A program made the position numbers and the translations under genes. Positions 1-8,504 of a stretch of DNA of 64,000 nucleotides are shown in pieces. The notes below the pieces were generated by a model. The model had not been told where the DNA came from, did not search any database, and saw only the letters and a program-made list of their open reading frames with translations. This DNA is from Pseudomonas capeferrum. Lineage in GTDB: Bacteria; Pseudomonadota; Gammaproteobacteria; Pseudomonadales; Pseudomonadaceae. The stretch is taken from assembly GCF_013523055.1 (NCBI RefSeq), contig NZ_JAAMQM010000029.1:1-64000 (forward strand). Direction: 5' to 3'. Within the stretch, counting starts at the first letter, position 1; each line of letters begins with the position of its first letter.

Positions 1-10
1 CCAGGTATCA

Positions 11-45
11 GGTGGTGAGCGGGCTTGTCCCGCGAGAGGCCATGA
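11..45. repeat. REP-like palindrome at window edge
   Basis: Positions 18-43 carry the GCGGGCTTGTCCCGCGAGAG form of the REP core seen many times elsewhere in the window. The remaining bases of 1-200 hold no open frame that I would defend. They lie just downstream of the flavin oxidoreductase, which ends at 201 on the minus strand, a usual place for such elements. Confidence 0.6.
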
Positions 46-200
46 GCTTCAAGGAGATTTCAGAAACTGAAAGATGAGCCTCAGCATTGATACGGAACCC
101 GCCCTGCCGCCTGCACATTATTCTCCCGCTGGCTCCAGGTAATGCACTAAGCCTGGTTTCCCCCACTGTCATGACGGAACCACCGAAAGCCTCTTGCAAT

Positions 201-1430
201 TCACTCCCCCGCAGGCTCGCTGTTCAACTGCGCATCCCCCGGGCGACCCAGCACGCAGGAGGTCCCACCGGGGGTATACATCATCGCCACGCAACGGTTG
301 CACGCCGTACAGATCGATTGGCGGCTCGCTCCGCTGGCCAGCTTGTTCACGTAATCGGACTCGGCAATCAGCACACGTCCCATGGCCACCAGTTCGAAGC
401 CCTCGGCCATTACCTGCTCGATGCTCGCCAGGCTCTTGGCACCTCCCAGGTACGCCAGCGGCATCTTCACCGCCGCGCGCACCTTGCGCGCATGCTCGAG
501 CAGGTACAGCTCGCGGAACTCCACGACCGGGTCCATGCGCCGTTGCAGCGCCATCGCCAGGGCGATCAGTGGATTCTTCTGTTGCACGCGGTTCTCCTTG
601 GGGAACGACGAGCCGAACATGGTAGTGATCGACTCGGCGTTCATCCCGGCGCTGAGCACCAGCAGGTGAGCGCCCTCCTGCTCCAGCATCCGGGCGATCC
701 GCGCGCCGTCCTCGGCGCTGTTACCCGCGCGTACCCCTTCGGTGATGCTGTACTTGCAGATCACCGCCATGTCCTGGCCCACCGCGTCGAGCACGGCGCG
801 CAATACTCGCCGGGGGAAGCGCAGGCGATTTTCCAGGCTGCCGCCGTATTGGTCACGGCGCTTGTTGTACAGCGGCGAGATGAACTGGCTGAGCAGGTAA
901 CCATGGCCCATGTGGATTTCCACCGCATCGAAACCGGCCTCACGGGCCAGGCGCGCGCCCTGAGCGAAATCGCGCACCACCTGCTGCATGTCGGTCTCGT
1001 TCATGGCCTGCTTGAGGAACATGCCACTCATCATGCCGATCTTATTGAAGCCGCCACTGGCCGACAACGGCCGCGCGGTGCTGCGCTCGCGAATGAAGGT
1101 GAAACAACCGCCGTGGGTGATCTGCGCGCTGGCCAGGCCACCTTCACGGTGCACCGCGTCGGTAAGAGCCTTGAAGTGTCGCAGGCTCTGGGCTTCGAGA
1201 ATCAACTGGTTAGGCAGTGTGCGACCGTCGCGGCTCACCGCGCAGTAGGCCACGGTGGTCAGCGCGATGCCTCCGCGCGCCAGGTCGGCGTGCAGCTTGG
1301 CCAGTTGTCGCGAGGGAACGCCCTGGGCGCTCATGCCCTCGTTGGTGGCGGCCTTGATGAAGCGGTTCTTGAGTGTCAGCGGGCCGATGCTGACAGGGCT
1401 GAACGGTGATGGATTGGCATTCGGGTTCAT
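201..1430 (-). CDS. NADH:flavin oxidoreductase, old yellow enzyme family (2,4-dienoyl-CoA reductase-like barrel)
   Basis: The 409-residue protein is an FMN-binding TIM barrel of the old yellow enzyme family. Visible marks are KNRFIKAATNEGM near the N-terminus, the substrate-binding His pair in EIHMGHGYLLSQF, and the YGGSLENRLRF motif. Near the C-terminus it has CTACNRC followed eleven residues later by another Cys. That is a four-cysteine pattern like the 4Fe-4S site of 2,4-dienoyl-CoA reductase, but the C-terminal FAD/NAD domain of that family is absent. The ATG at 1430 has GAGG upstream. The gene follows the DUF1302 gene by 72 bases on the same strand, so it is probably last in that operon. 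By context it may reduce or isomerise a ring double bond in a steroid intermediate. The substrate is not shown by the sequence. Confidence 0.88.
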   Translation of the reverse strand: MNPNANPSPFSPVSIGPLTLKNRFIKAATNEGMSAQGVPSRQLAKLHADLARGGIALTTVAYCAVSRDGRTLPNQLILEAQSLRHFKALTDAVHREGGLASAQITHGGCFTFIRERSTARPLSASGGFNKIGMMSGMFLKQAMNETDMQQVVRDFAQGARLAREAGFDAVEIHMGHGYLLSQFISPLYNKRRDQYGGSLENRLRFPRRVLRAVLDAVGQDMAVICKYSITEGVRAGNSAEDGARIARMLEQEGAHLLVLSAGMNAESITTMFGSSFPKENRVQQKNPLIALAMALQRRMDPVVEFRELYLLEHARKVRAAVKMPLAYLGGAKSLASIEQVMAEGFELVAMGRVLIAESDYVNKLASGASRQSICTACNRCVAMMYTPGGTSCVLGRPGDAQLNSEPAGE

Positions 1431-1502
1431 GACAGGCCTCGTCCTCGGTGCATGATCGGGAAACCGGCCAGGCCCACCCGAGGGCAGGCCATGGCCGGTC
1501 GG

Positions 1503-3164
1503 TCAAAAGGTGTACTTGGCGTTCAACGACAGGTAGTCGCGGTCCGCCAGCAGCCGGCCTTGAGCGATGTCCGGCGAGCTGAGGTAGGCGACATAGGTCA
1601 TGCCGACCTGGAAGTTGCCCAGGTACTTGAAGTCGCCACCGACGGTGAGGCGCTTCTCGTCACGGCCCAGGCCCTGGTAGGCGCTGCCGTCGACGTTCTG
1701 CTGCCAGACCACTTTGGTGATCAGGTCCACGCCGTTGGCGATAGAGGGATACTCCATGTAGGCGCCCAGGCCGAACAGGGTCGACCCACGGGTCTGGGTC
1801 TCGGACTCATACTGGTCGAAACTGCCGTCGACGCCAGCGCCGCCGCCCGTCACGACCAGCGTGTCGACGCCTGCGATGCGCTGATGCACCACTTCGCCCA
1901 TGAAGGTGGTCTGCTGGGCCAGGAAGCTGGGACCGAGAATGTACGAGGCATTGAGGTTGCCCTGCCAGATCTGTCCGGTCGTGGGCGCACCGTTGTCCAG
2001 GTAGACCGAGGCGCCATCGCGATAGCTCAGGTCGCCGGCATACTGCACCGAATCGCCCACCTTGGAACTGAAGCTGACCCCGGTCAGCTCGACATCCTCG
2101 AAATAGCCCATGCGGTAGGTCGGCGCCGCGCCGGCAGTGACGCGCTGGCCGATATCCGGGTTCGATGAGTAGCGGGTCTGGCCGGTGAAATCGAAGTACA
2201 GCGAGCCGACCCGTTCGTGGTAGCGGTAGTGGAACAGGCCCACCTCGGTGTTCTCGGTGATCCGGTAGCGTACGCCCAGGCCCCATTGGCCGCTGTCGCG
2301 CGGCTTGTCCTCGCCGGCATAGTTGACCGCGGTGAAGGTATTGTCCGGCAGACTCGCGACCACGCCCGGATTGAGCCGCAGGAACTGCGCTCCCGGGCCG
2401 AAGGTATCACTGCCGAAATAATCGCCTACCGGGTTGAGCTGGGTTTCCTCCCACTCGTACTGATAGAAGCCCAGCAGCGCCAGGTCCTCGTTCAGCGACC
2501 AGGACATCGACACCTGTCCCACGGGCAGGTAGGCGTCCTTGGCTTCGGTGCCGGGTACGTTGAACTTGGTCGCATCCACCGGCGCCTGGCCCTGGCTGAT
2601 GTTCGACCAGAACAGACTCTCGCCCCACGCCACCAGATGTCGACCGGCCTTGAGCGACAGGTACTGGCTTTCGCCCAGCTGGAAATTGCCATAGACGTAG
2701 GCATCGAGCAGTCGCGCCTTGCTCCCGCTCAGGCGTCGGGTGTCCTCGATGAAGCCGTCGGACCGGCCGACCTTGTTCACCGTCTGCGGGGAGTCGTTGT
2801 CGTTGCGCTGGTGATAGACATCATCGTAGAAGTGGCTGCCGCGCAGCACCGCGCCGAGGTTGTCGTGACGCAGACGCAACTCGCCGAACAGGCTGACCCG
2901 ATTGGTGATCAGCGAACCGCGCTTGAAATTGCGCGTGCCGTCATCGTTGTTGATGTCGTCGAGGTACGCGTGCGCCGGCTTGGCGGTACGCATCGACGCG
3001 GTGTAGTTGACCGTCAGCGATGAGTCCAGGGTGGTGTTCTCGCCCAGCTCGAAGGTAGGCCCGGCGCTGGCAGTGCCGCTGGCCAGGCCGATGGCCATGG
3101 CCAGCAGGCCGCGACTCGACAAACCCTTGGCTGCCCCGTGCGCGACCCGATTCGACGTAGACAT
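1503..3164 (-). CDS. DUF1302 family outer-membrane protein
   Basis: The protein is about 553 residues, with an N-terminal signal peptide (GLLAMAIGLASGTASA, then GPTFELGE). The rest is rich in alternating beta-strand sequence and ends in KYTF, the terminal-Phe signature of an outer-membrane beta-barrel. DUF1302 proteins of Pseudomonas are barrel-like exported proteins often encoded with DUF1329, YCF48-like and RND/MMPL proteins in catabolic clusters for hydrophobic compounds. I infer a role in steroid passage through the outer membrane. The start at 3164 is chosen for AAAGGAG just upstream and the signal peptide; an upstream in-frame start at 3233 would add an implausible leader. The leader holds an AACAACAA run overlapping the ribosome binding site and an upstream dyad at 3231-3249. 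A paralogue lies at 21968-23635. Confidence 0.88.
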   Translation of the reverse strand: MSTSNRVAHGAAKGLSSRGLLAMAIGLASGTASAGPTFELGENTTLDSSLTVNYTASMRTAKPAHAYLDDINNDDGTRNFKRGSLITNRVSLFGELRLRHDNLGAVLRGSHFYDDVYHQRNDNDSPQTVNKVGRSDGFIEDTRRLSGSKARLLDAYVYGNFQLGESQYLSLKAGRHLVAWGESLFWSNISQGQAPVDATKFNVPGTEAKDAYLPVGQVSMSWSLNEDLALLGFYQYEWEETQLNPVGDYFGSDTFGPGAQFLRLNPGVVASLPDNTFTAVNYAGEDKPRDSGQWGLGVRYRITENTEVGLFHYRYHERVGSLYFDFTGQTRYSSNPDIGQRVTAGAAPTYRMGYFEDVELTGVSFSSKVGDSVQYAGDLSYRDGASVYLDNGAPTTGQIWQGNLNASYILGPSFLAQQTTFMGEVVHQRIAGVDTLVVTGGGAGVDGSFDQYESETQTRGSTLFGLGAYMEYPSIANGVDLITKVVWQQNVDGSAYQGLGRDEKRLTVGGDFKYLGNFQVGMTYVAYLSSPDIAQGRLLADRDYLSLNAKYTF

Positions 3165-3170
3165 GCTGCT

Positions 3171-3190
3171 CTCCTTTGTTGTTATTTTTT
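3171..3190 (-). promoter_or_regulatory. A-rich Crc/Hfq-like CA motif over the ribosome binding site
   Basis: On the minus strand the bases read AAAAAATAACAACAAAGGAG, directly before the DUF1302 start at 3164. It matches the AANAANAA pattern bound by Hfq/Crc in Pseudomonas catabolite repression and covers the Shine-Dalgarno sequence. Function is inferred from the pattern only. Confidence 0.6.
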
Positions 3191-3230
3191 GCGTATGCCC
3201 GCGCAGCCTGGGACACCGCCCGCGGGCATG

Positions 3231-3249
3231 CATCGTCCGTTTGGTGAAA
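3231..3249 (-). promoter_or_regulatory. Putative regulon operator upstream of DUF1302
   Basis: Read toward the gene, the site ends in ACGGACGATG, 66 bases before the start codon at 3164. The right half GGACGATG is perfect. The left half is degenerate, so this is one of the weaker members of the twelve-site set. Confidence 0.5.
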
Positions 3250-3263
3250 CCGCATGGCGGCCC

Positions 3264-4871
3264 TCAGGCCAGGGCAACCGCCGCGCGCAGCTCGTTCTTG
3301 GCCACTTTGTTGGAAGGGTTCAGGGGCAAGGCTTCGAAGAAACGTACCTGACGCGGCACCTTGTAATTGGCCATGCGCTCGCGGCTCCAGGCGATCAGTT
3401 CAGGCTCCTCCAGCCGCTGCCCCTGGCGCAGCACCACGCAGGCGCAGCCGACCTCCCCCATGCGCGCGTCGGCAACGCCGATCACGGCGACCTGGGCGAT
3501 CGCCGGATGGGCCAGCAAGGCCGCTTCGATCTCCGCCGGGTAGCAGTTGAAACCGCCGACGATGTACATGTCCTTCAGTCGATCGGTAATGACCAGGTTA
3601 CCGTCCGGGTCCAGGCGCCCGACATCGCCGGTGTGCAGCCACCCTTCGGTGTCGATGGCCTCGGCAGTGGCCGCGGGGTCCTGGAAGTAACCCTGCATGA
3701 TGTGAAAGCCGCGCAGGCAGATTTCCCCGGTATCGCCCTGGGGCAGGCCGCGGTTATCAGGGTCGCGGATGCTGACCTCGGTGCCGGGCAAGGGCCTGCC
3801 GCTGGTACCGGCGATGACTTCGGCCGGGGCCTGCGGATCGCAGAGAGTCGCCAGCCCGCCGCATTCGGTCAGGCCATAGGCGGTCGTCACCACGCTGAAG
3901 CCAAGTTCGTTACGCATGCGCTCGATCAGGCTCGGAGGGATGCTCGCCGAGCCGGTCACGGCAATCCGCAGGCTGGACAGGTCGGTCTCGGCCAGGCGCG
4001 GATGGGCCAGCAGGGACAGGTACAAGGTCGGCGCCCCTGGCAACACGCTGATACGCTCGCGGGCAATGCGCTGGAACACCACCTCGGCATCGAACACTGC
4101 ATGCGGCAGGATGGTCGCCCCGGCGATCAGGCAGGTCAGCCAGCCGGCCTTGTAGCCGAAGGCATGGAAAAAGGGATTGACGATGAGGTAGCGATCGCCG
4201 GGGCCCAGGCCAAGCACCCTTACATATTCGCCGAAAGCCCGCAGGTTCTGCCCGTGCGCGCTCATCACGCCCTTGGGCTTGCCGGTCGTGCCCGAGGTGA
4301 ACAACAGGTCGCAGACCGCCTCGGGGCCGATGCACAACGCTCGACGCTCGGCGGTGAGCTTCTCGATGGTCGCGGCGCCGACCAGGAACTGGCTGTAGCT
4401 CAGGTCACAGGCGGCCAACGGCTGGTCGCAGGCGATTACCACCTGGTGCTCAAGGGTCGAGGGCCGGTACGGGGCGAGCAGCGCCGGGTAGTCCACCTCC
4501 AGGAACCGCTGCTGCACGAACAGCACACGACAGCCGCTGCGCGCCAGCACATCGGCGGCCTCGGGGCCTTTCATGCGGGTGTTGATCGGCACCAGCACCG
4601 CCCCGGCACAGTGAACCCCCAACGCCGCGAGGATCCACTCGCGGCTGTTCGGGGCCCAGAGACCGACCCGATCGCCGGTCTTGATGCCGAGTGCCATCAG
4701 GCTGCGGGTAACCCGCAAGGCCTGCTCCGGCAGATCGGCGTAGTCCAGGCGTTCGCCGTTTTCTTCGATGGCGGCGTGGCCGGCGAAGCGTTGCGCGCTG
4801 GCCAACAGCAGGCGGGCGATGGTGTCAGGCGCTTGCGCCTGGGGTGTCGTGAGTTTCAAGCTCGGATTCAT
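3264..4871 (-). CDS. FadD3-like acyl-CoA ligase for C/D-ring propanoate
   Basis: This 535-residue AMP-forming ligase has the P-loop FTSGTTGKPKG at about residues 191-201, TAYGLTECGG, the hinge region TDRLKDMYIVGGFN, and a C-terminal NKVAK carrying the likely catalytic Lys. The stretch PFFHAFGYKAGWLTCLI and the NCYPAEIE region strongly recall mycobacterial FadD3. FadD3 activates the hexahydroindanedione propanoate (HIP) left after rings A and B are removed. The start is the ATG at 4871; a TTG one codon earlier is also possible. It follows the KshB-like gene by about 20 bases in the hsaA-kshB-fadD3 operon. Assignment to HIP is by family resemblance and context. Confidence 0.88.
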   Translation of the reverse strand: MNPSLKLTTPQAQAPDTIARLLLASAQRFAGHAAIEENGERLDYADLPEQALRVTRSLMALGIKTGDRVGLWAPNSREWILAALGVHCAGAVLVPINTRMKGPEAADVLARSGCRVLFVQQRFLEVDYPALLAPYRPSTLEHQVVIACDQPLAACDLSYSQFLVGAATIEKLTAERRALCIGPEAVCDLLFTSGTTGKPKGVMSAHGQNLRAFGEYVRVLGLGPGDRYLIVNPFFHAFGYKAGWLTCLIAGATILPHAVFDAEVVFQRIARERISVLPGAPTLYLSLLAHPRLAETDLSSLRIAVTGSASIPPSLIERMRNELGFSVVTTAYGLTECGGLATLCDPQAPAEVIAGTSGRPLPGTEVSIRDPDNRGLPQGDTGEICLRGFHIMQGYFQDPAATAEAIDTEGWLHTGDVGRLDPDGNLVITDRLKDMYIVGGFNCYPAEIEAALLAHPAIAQVAVIGVADARMGEVGCACVVLRQGQRLEEPELIAWSRERMANYKVPRQVRFFEALPLNPSNKVAKNELRAAVALA

Positions 4872-4891
4872 CAAAGGCTCGGTCAGTGGCG

Positions 4892-5914
4892 TCAGTCGGG
4901 AAAGAGGATCCGCAGCGCAGAGCTGGTGGGCACGGCCTGACAGGCCAGGATCCAGCCCTCGGCCAGTTCGTCGGCGTCCAGCGCATCGTTGTGCAGCAAC
5001 TCGACATCACCGCTCACCAGGGTGCACATGCACGACGCGCAACCACCCACTCGGCAGGCACTGGGCGGATTGAGGCCGGCGCGCTGCATGGCCGCCAGCA
5101 GGGTCTCGCCGCTGTCGCAGGCCAGGCTGTGCTCTTCGCCGTCCAGGCGCACGGCCAGCTGCGCGGCGACGGCGGCCTCGCTGTGCATCGCCAAGGGCAG
5201 TTCGCCTTCGCCAGGCAGCGACACGAAGCGCTCCACGTGCACCCTGGCGCCCGGCATGCCGAGGCTGCCCAGGGCCTCGACCGCGGTATCCATGAAGGGG
5301 CCAGGTCCGCAGATGAAGGCGTGGGCGTCGATCAATGGCCGCGCCAGCTCCGCCAGCTGCGCCGCCGTCGGGATGCCCTGCAGCGCGTCGAGCCAGTGCA
5401 CCACTTGCAGGCGTTGGGGATGGGCCGCGGCGAGAAAGCGGAGCTCGTCGCGGAAGATCACCGAATGCTGGTCGCGGTTGGCGTAGATCAACAGGATCCG
5501 CCCTTGCCCGGCCAACAGCGCCGAACGCAGGATCGACAGTACAGGCGTGATCCCGCTGCCGCCGCCAAACAGCAACAGGTCGCCACCGAGGTCGCGCGGC
5601 ACGAACACGCCGGCCGGTGGCAGTACCTGCAGCGTCTGGCCTTCCTGCAGTTCTTCGCACAGCCAGTTCGACGCGCGACCGTCACGCACACGCTTGATGG
5701 TCACCCGCAGCGGTTCGTCGAGCAGCGGCGTGCTCGACAACGAATAGCAGCGTGGCAGCCAGCCCCCGTCGAACGGCACGCGCAGCGTCAGGAACTGACC
5801 GGGTCGGTAGCGGAAGCGTTCGGCAAGCGACTCGGGCACGTCGAACACCAGCGAACGGGCGTCGGCGGTTTCCTCGATCACCCTCGCTACACGCAAGGCA
5901 AGATAGTCATTCAT
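4892..5914 (-). CDS. KshB-like ferredoxin reductase of 3-ketosteroid 9alpha-hydroxylase
   Basis: The 340-residue protein has the order of a class IA oxygenase reductase. An FAD-binding barrel carries RCYSLSS (about 55-61). The NAD(P)-binding domain carries GGGSGITP (117-124) and CGPGPFM (202-208). A C-terminal plant-type 2Fe-2S ferredoxin domain has Cys at about 287, 292, 295 and 325. KshB has this architecture and length and feeds electrons to the Rieske oxygenase KshA, which opens ring B through 9alpha-hydroxylation. KshA itself is not in the window. The ATG at 5914 fits the family N-terminus; an upstream start at 5965 is possible but gives an atypical leader. It lies between the hsaA-like and fadD3-like genes. 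A phenylacetate-type reductase is the main alternative. Confidence 0.85.
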   Translation of the reverse strand: MNDYLALRVARVIEETADARSLVFDVPESLAERFRYRPGQFLTLRVPFDGGWLPRCYSLSSTPLLDEPLRVTIKRVRDGRASNWLCEELQEGQTLQVLPPAGVFVPRDLGGDLLLFGGGSGITPVLSILRSALLAGQGRILLIYANRDQHSVIFRDELRFLAAAHPQRLQVVHWLDALQGIPTAAQLAELARPLIDAHAFICGPGPFMDTAVEALGSLGMPGARVHVERFVSLPGEGELPLAMHSEAAVAAQLAVRLDGEEHSLACDSGETLLAAMQRAGLNPPSACRVGGCASCMCTLVSGDVELLHNDALDADELAEGWILACQAVPTSSALRILFPD

Positions 5915-5968
5915 GTTCAGGTACTCGGTGTCACCTAGGCAGGGATGCGCCAGGAGCGATGGCACGGA

Positions 5969-7156
5969 TCAAACGAACGGATCCGGGTTGGGCAGGCCCA
6001 GTTGCACCGCGCCGAAGCTGCGCCCGTAGGCCATGAAGTTATTGGCGATATGCCCACGGGCCTGGTGCAGGTCGCGGAACAACCGCGCTACCGGATTACT
6101 GGCGTACAAGCCCGATGCGGCCATGCTGCGCAGCAGGTCGCTGACCCGCTCGGCGCAGATGTTGGTCACGTAGGAAGACTGGTAGCGGTACAGCAGGCGG
6201 GTCTCGGTGTCGGGGTATTCGCCCGCTCGGGCCAGACGCATCAGGTGCTCGTAGTTGCGCTCGAGCACGAGCTTCAGGCTATCGACGGTGATCACTGCCT
6301 CGGCCACTGCAGTCTGGGCCACCGGATCGTCCGCCGTCCGCGCGCCGTGCTTGCCGATGTGCTGGGCGGCGTTCTCGCGGAACGCATCGATCGCCCCTTG
6401 CAGCGCACCGATGGCCGAGGTCGACACGGCGCGAGAAAACACTTGGGCGAAGGGAATCGCATAGATCGGATTGGTGTTGACCAGGCGGCCTGGGGTGGCC
6501 TCGATCTGCCAGTTGTTGGTGCGCTGGACGCGATGGGCCGGGACGAAAGCGTCCTCGACGACGATGTCATGGCTGCCGGTACCGCGCAGGCCGAGCACGT
6601 CCCAGTTGTGTTCGATCCGGTAATCGGCGCGTGGCAGCAGGAAGGTGCCGTGCTCGCTGGCAAAATCGCCATCGGCCGGAAGGATCCCGCCCAGCAGCAC
6701 CCATTGGCAATGCTCGCTGCCACTGGAGAATCCCCAGCGCCCGCTGATACGGTAGCCACCCTGCACCACCGTGATCTTGGCCGACGGCATGTAGGTCGAA
6801 GAAATCAGCGCGCCGTGGTCGTGCTCCCAGACTTCGCGCTGCGCCTCGATCGGGTAGCGGGCTACCTGCCAGGGGTGCACGCCCATCACGCCATAGACCC
6901 AGGCCGTGGACATGCAGCCCTCGCCCAGGATCATCTGGATCTCGAAGAATGTCCGCGGGTCAACTTCGTAACCGCCGAAGGCACGTGGTTGCAGGGCCCG
7001 CAGCAAGCCGGCCGCCTGCAGCTCCTCGATGGTCTGGTCCGGGATCCGCAGGTCGCGGTCGGCCTGCGCCGTGCGCGCCTTGAGCAGCGGCACGAGGCGC
7101 CGCGCACGTTCGATCAGTTCGACTTCTTCCTGGGTCTTTTCTCGCATGCTGTGCAT
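5969..7156 (-). CDS. HsaA-like flavin-dependent monooxygenase (oxygenase component)
   Basis: This 395-residue protein belongs to the acyl-CoA-dehydrogenase-fold, two-component flavin monooxygenases (group D). It matches HsaA in length and in features such as GRWGFSSGSEHCQW, DVLGLRGTGSHD and the C-terminal GRSFGAVQLGLPNPDPF. HsaA hydroxylates the phenolic ring of the 9,10-seco steroid 3-HSA to the catechol 3,4-DHSA, using reduced flavin from a separate reductase. The candidate reductase lies 47 kb away at 54787. The ATG at 7156 has GGGAG at suitable spacing; a GTG at 7186 is the alternative. It is first in the minus-strand operon, with a clear operator-like dyad at 7230-7248. Confidence 0.87.
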   Translation of the reverse strand: MHSMREKTQEEVELIERARRLVPLLKARTAQADRDLRIPDQTIEELQAAGLLRALQPRAFGGYEVDPRTFFEIQMILGEGCMSTAWVYGVMGVHPWQVARYPIEAQREVWEHDHGALISSTYMPSAKITVVQGGYRISGRWGFSSGSEHCQWVLLGGILPADGDFASEHGTFLLPRADYRIEHNWDVLGLRGTGSHDIVVEDAFVPAHRVQRTNNWQIEATPGRLVNTNPIYAIPFAQVFSRAVSTSAIGALQGAIDAFRENAAQHIGKHGARTADDPVAQTAVAEAVITVDSLKLVLERNYEHLMRLARAGEYPDTETRLLYRYQSSYVTNICAERVSDLLRSMAASGLYASNPVARLFRDLHQARGHIANNFMAYGRSFGAVQLGLPNPDPFV

Positions 7157-7229
7157 CACTCGTTTCTCCCGATCTCGCTGCGCCACTGCGCGAGCTGGGA
7201 ACGATCATCGGATTGGCCGAGCGATGAAT

Positions 7230-7248
7230 CATCGTCAAAGCGGACTAG
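7230..7248 (-). promoter_or_regulatory. Putative regulon operator upstream of hsaA-like gene
   Basis: Read toward the gene: CTAGTCCGCTTTGACGATG, 73 bases before the start at 7156. It is identical over all 19 bases to the site before kstD (51471-51489). Confidence 0.7.
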
Positions 7249-7289
7249 GGCCGCGCACCGGCACCTGCGAATCCGTGCCGGTCGGCCAA

Positions 7290-8480
7290 GCGACATTCGA
7301 TGCTTCCAATGTCGAAGCTATCTTTCGGCCGGAGATTTTCAGTGCAACTGCGGGCCTCTTCGCGGGCAAGCCCGCTCCCACCGGTCCGTGGTGGTCCACC
7401 CTTTTTTGGCATGCTATCTACCTGTGGGGGATTCCAGGGTGCATGGGAAGTCCGCCTACAGGTGTCATGCAAATCATGAGCGGTTGCACAACACCGATCC
7501 TCCCGGCCTACATGGTTCCGGTGGGAGCGGGCTTGCCCGCGAAGAGGCCATCAAGTGCACTGAAGATCTCGAAGCCCGAAAGAGAGCTCCAGCACCCCGA
7601 AACCCAGGCTGCTCCTTGCCTCCCCGCATCGAAGCCAACCCGCCAGACCGGGGGCCACGATAGTTGGCCAAGCGACATCCGATGCTTCCAATGTGGAAGC
7701 TCCCTCTTGGCCTGAAATTTTCTGTACAGCTGATGGCCTCTTCGCGGGCAAGCCCGCTCCCACCGGTCCGTGGTGGCTCACCCTTTTTTGGCTGCTATCT
7801 ACCTGTGAGGGGTTCCAGGGTGCATGGGAAGGCCTCTCACAGGGGCCATGCAAATCATGAGCGGTTGCACAACGCCGATCCTCCCGGCCTACACGGTTCC
7901 GGTGGGAGCGGGCTTGCCCGCGAAGAGGCCATCAAGTGCACTGAAGATCTCGAAGCCCGAAAGAGAGCTCCAGCATCCCGAGACCCAGACTGCTCCTTGC
8001 CTCCCCGCATCGAAGCCAACCCGCCAGTCCATGGTGACGTTGCGCCAGCAACCGGGGGCCACGATAGTTGCGCCAAGCGACATCCGATGCTTCCAATGTC
8101 GAAGCTATCTTTCGGCCGGAGATTTTCAGTGCAACTGCGGGCCTCTTCGCGGGCAAGCCCGCTCCCACCGGTCCGTGGTGGCTCACCCTTTTTTGGCTGC
8201 TATCTACCTGTGGGGGGTTCCAGGGTGCATGGGAAGGCCTCTCACAGGTGCCATGCAAATCATGAGCGGTTGCACAACGCCGATTCTCCGGCCTACATGG
8301 TTCCGGTGGGAGCGGGCTTACCCGCGAAGAGGCCATCAAGTGCACTGAAGATCTCGAAGCCCGAAAGAGAGCTCCAGCATCCCGAAACCCAGGCTGGTCC
8401 TTGACTGCCTGGCATAGAGGCAGACGTGCTAGTCCGTTGAGACGATGCACCGGCGACCGGGGGCCACGATAGTCGGCGCA
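7290..8480. repeat. Three ~380-405 bp tandem repeats containing inverted REP pairs
   Basis: The marker GATGCTTCCAATGT(C/G)GAAGC recurs at 7299, 7681 and 8086, giving units of 382 and 405 bases plus a third copy that ends near 8480. Each unit carries two REP cores in opposite orientation (for example 7359-7383 and 7527-7552), so each is a REPIN-like doublet. The open frames across this stretch are made of the repeats and are not supported as genes. The array separates the divergent hsaA and hdhA-like operons without touching either operator. Confidence 0.85.
8429..8447 (+). promoter_or_regulatory. Putative regulon operator upstream of 7alpha-HSD-like operon
   Basis: CTAGTCCGTTGAGACGATG lies 57 bases before the start codon at 8505. 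Eighteen of its 19 bases match the site before the flavin reductase (54709-54727). Confidence 0.7.
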
Positions 8481-8504
8481 TCGACAGCCTGAGGAAGCAC
8501 AGCC

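Noticed and set aside
7664-8404. Open frames on both strands across 7.3-8.5 kb
   Set aside because: Their sequences are repeated with the DNA units and contain translated REP cores, so they are not proteins.
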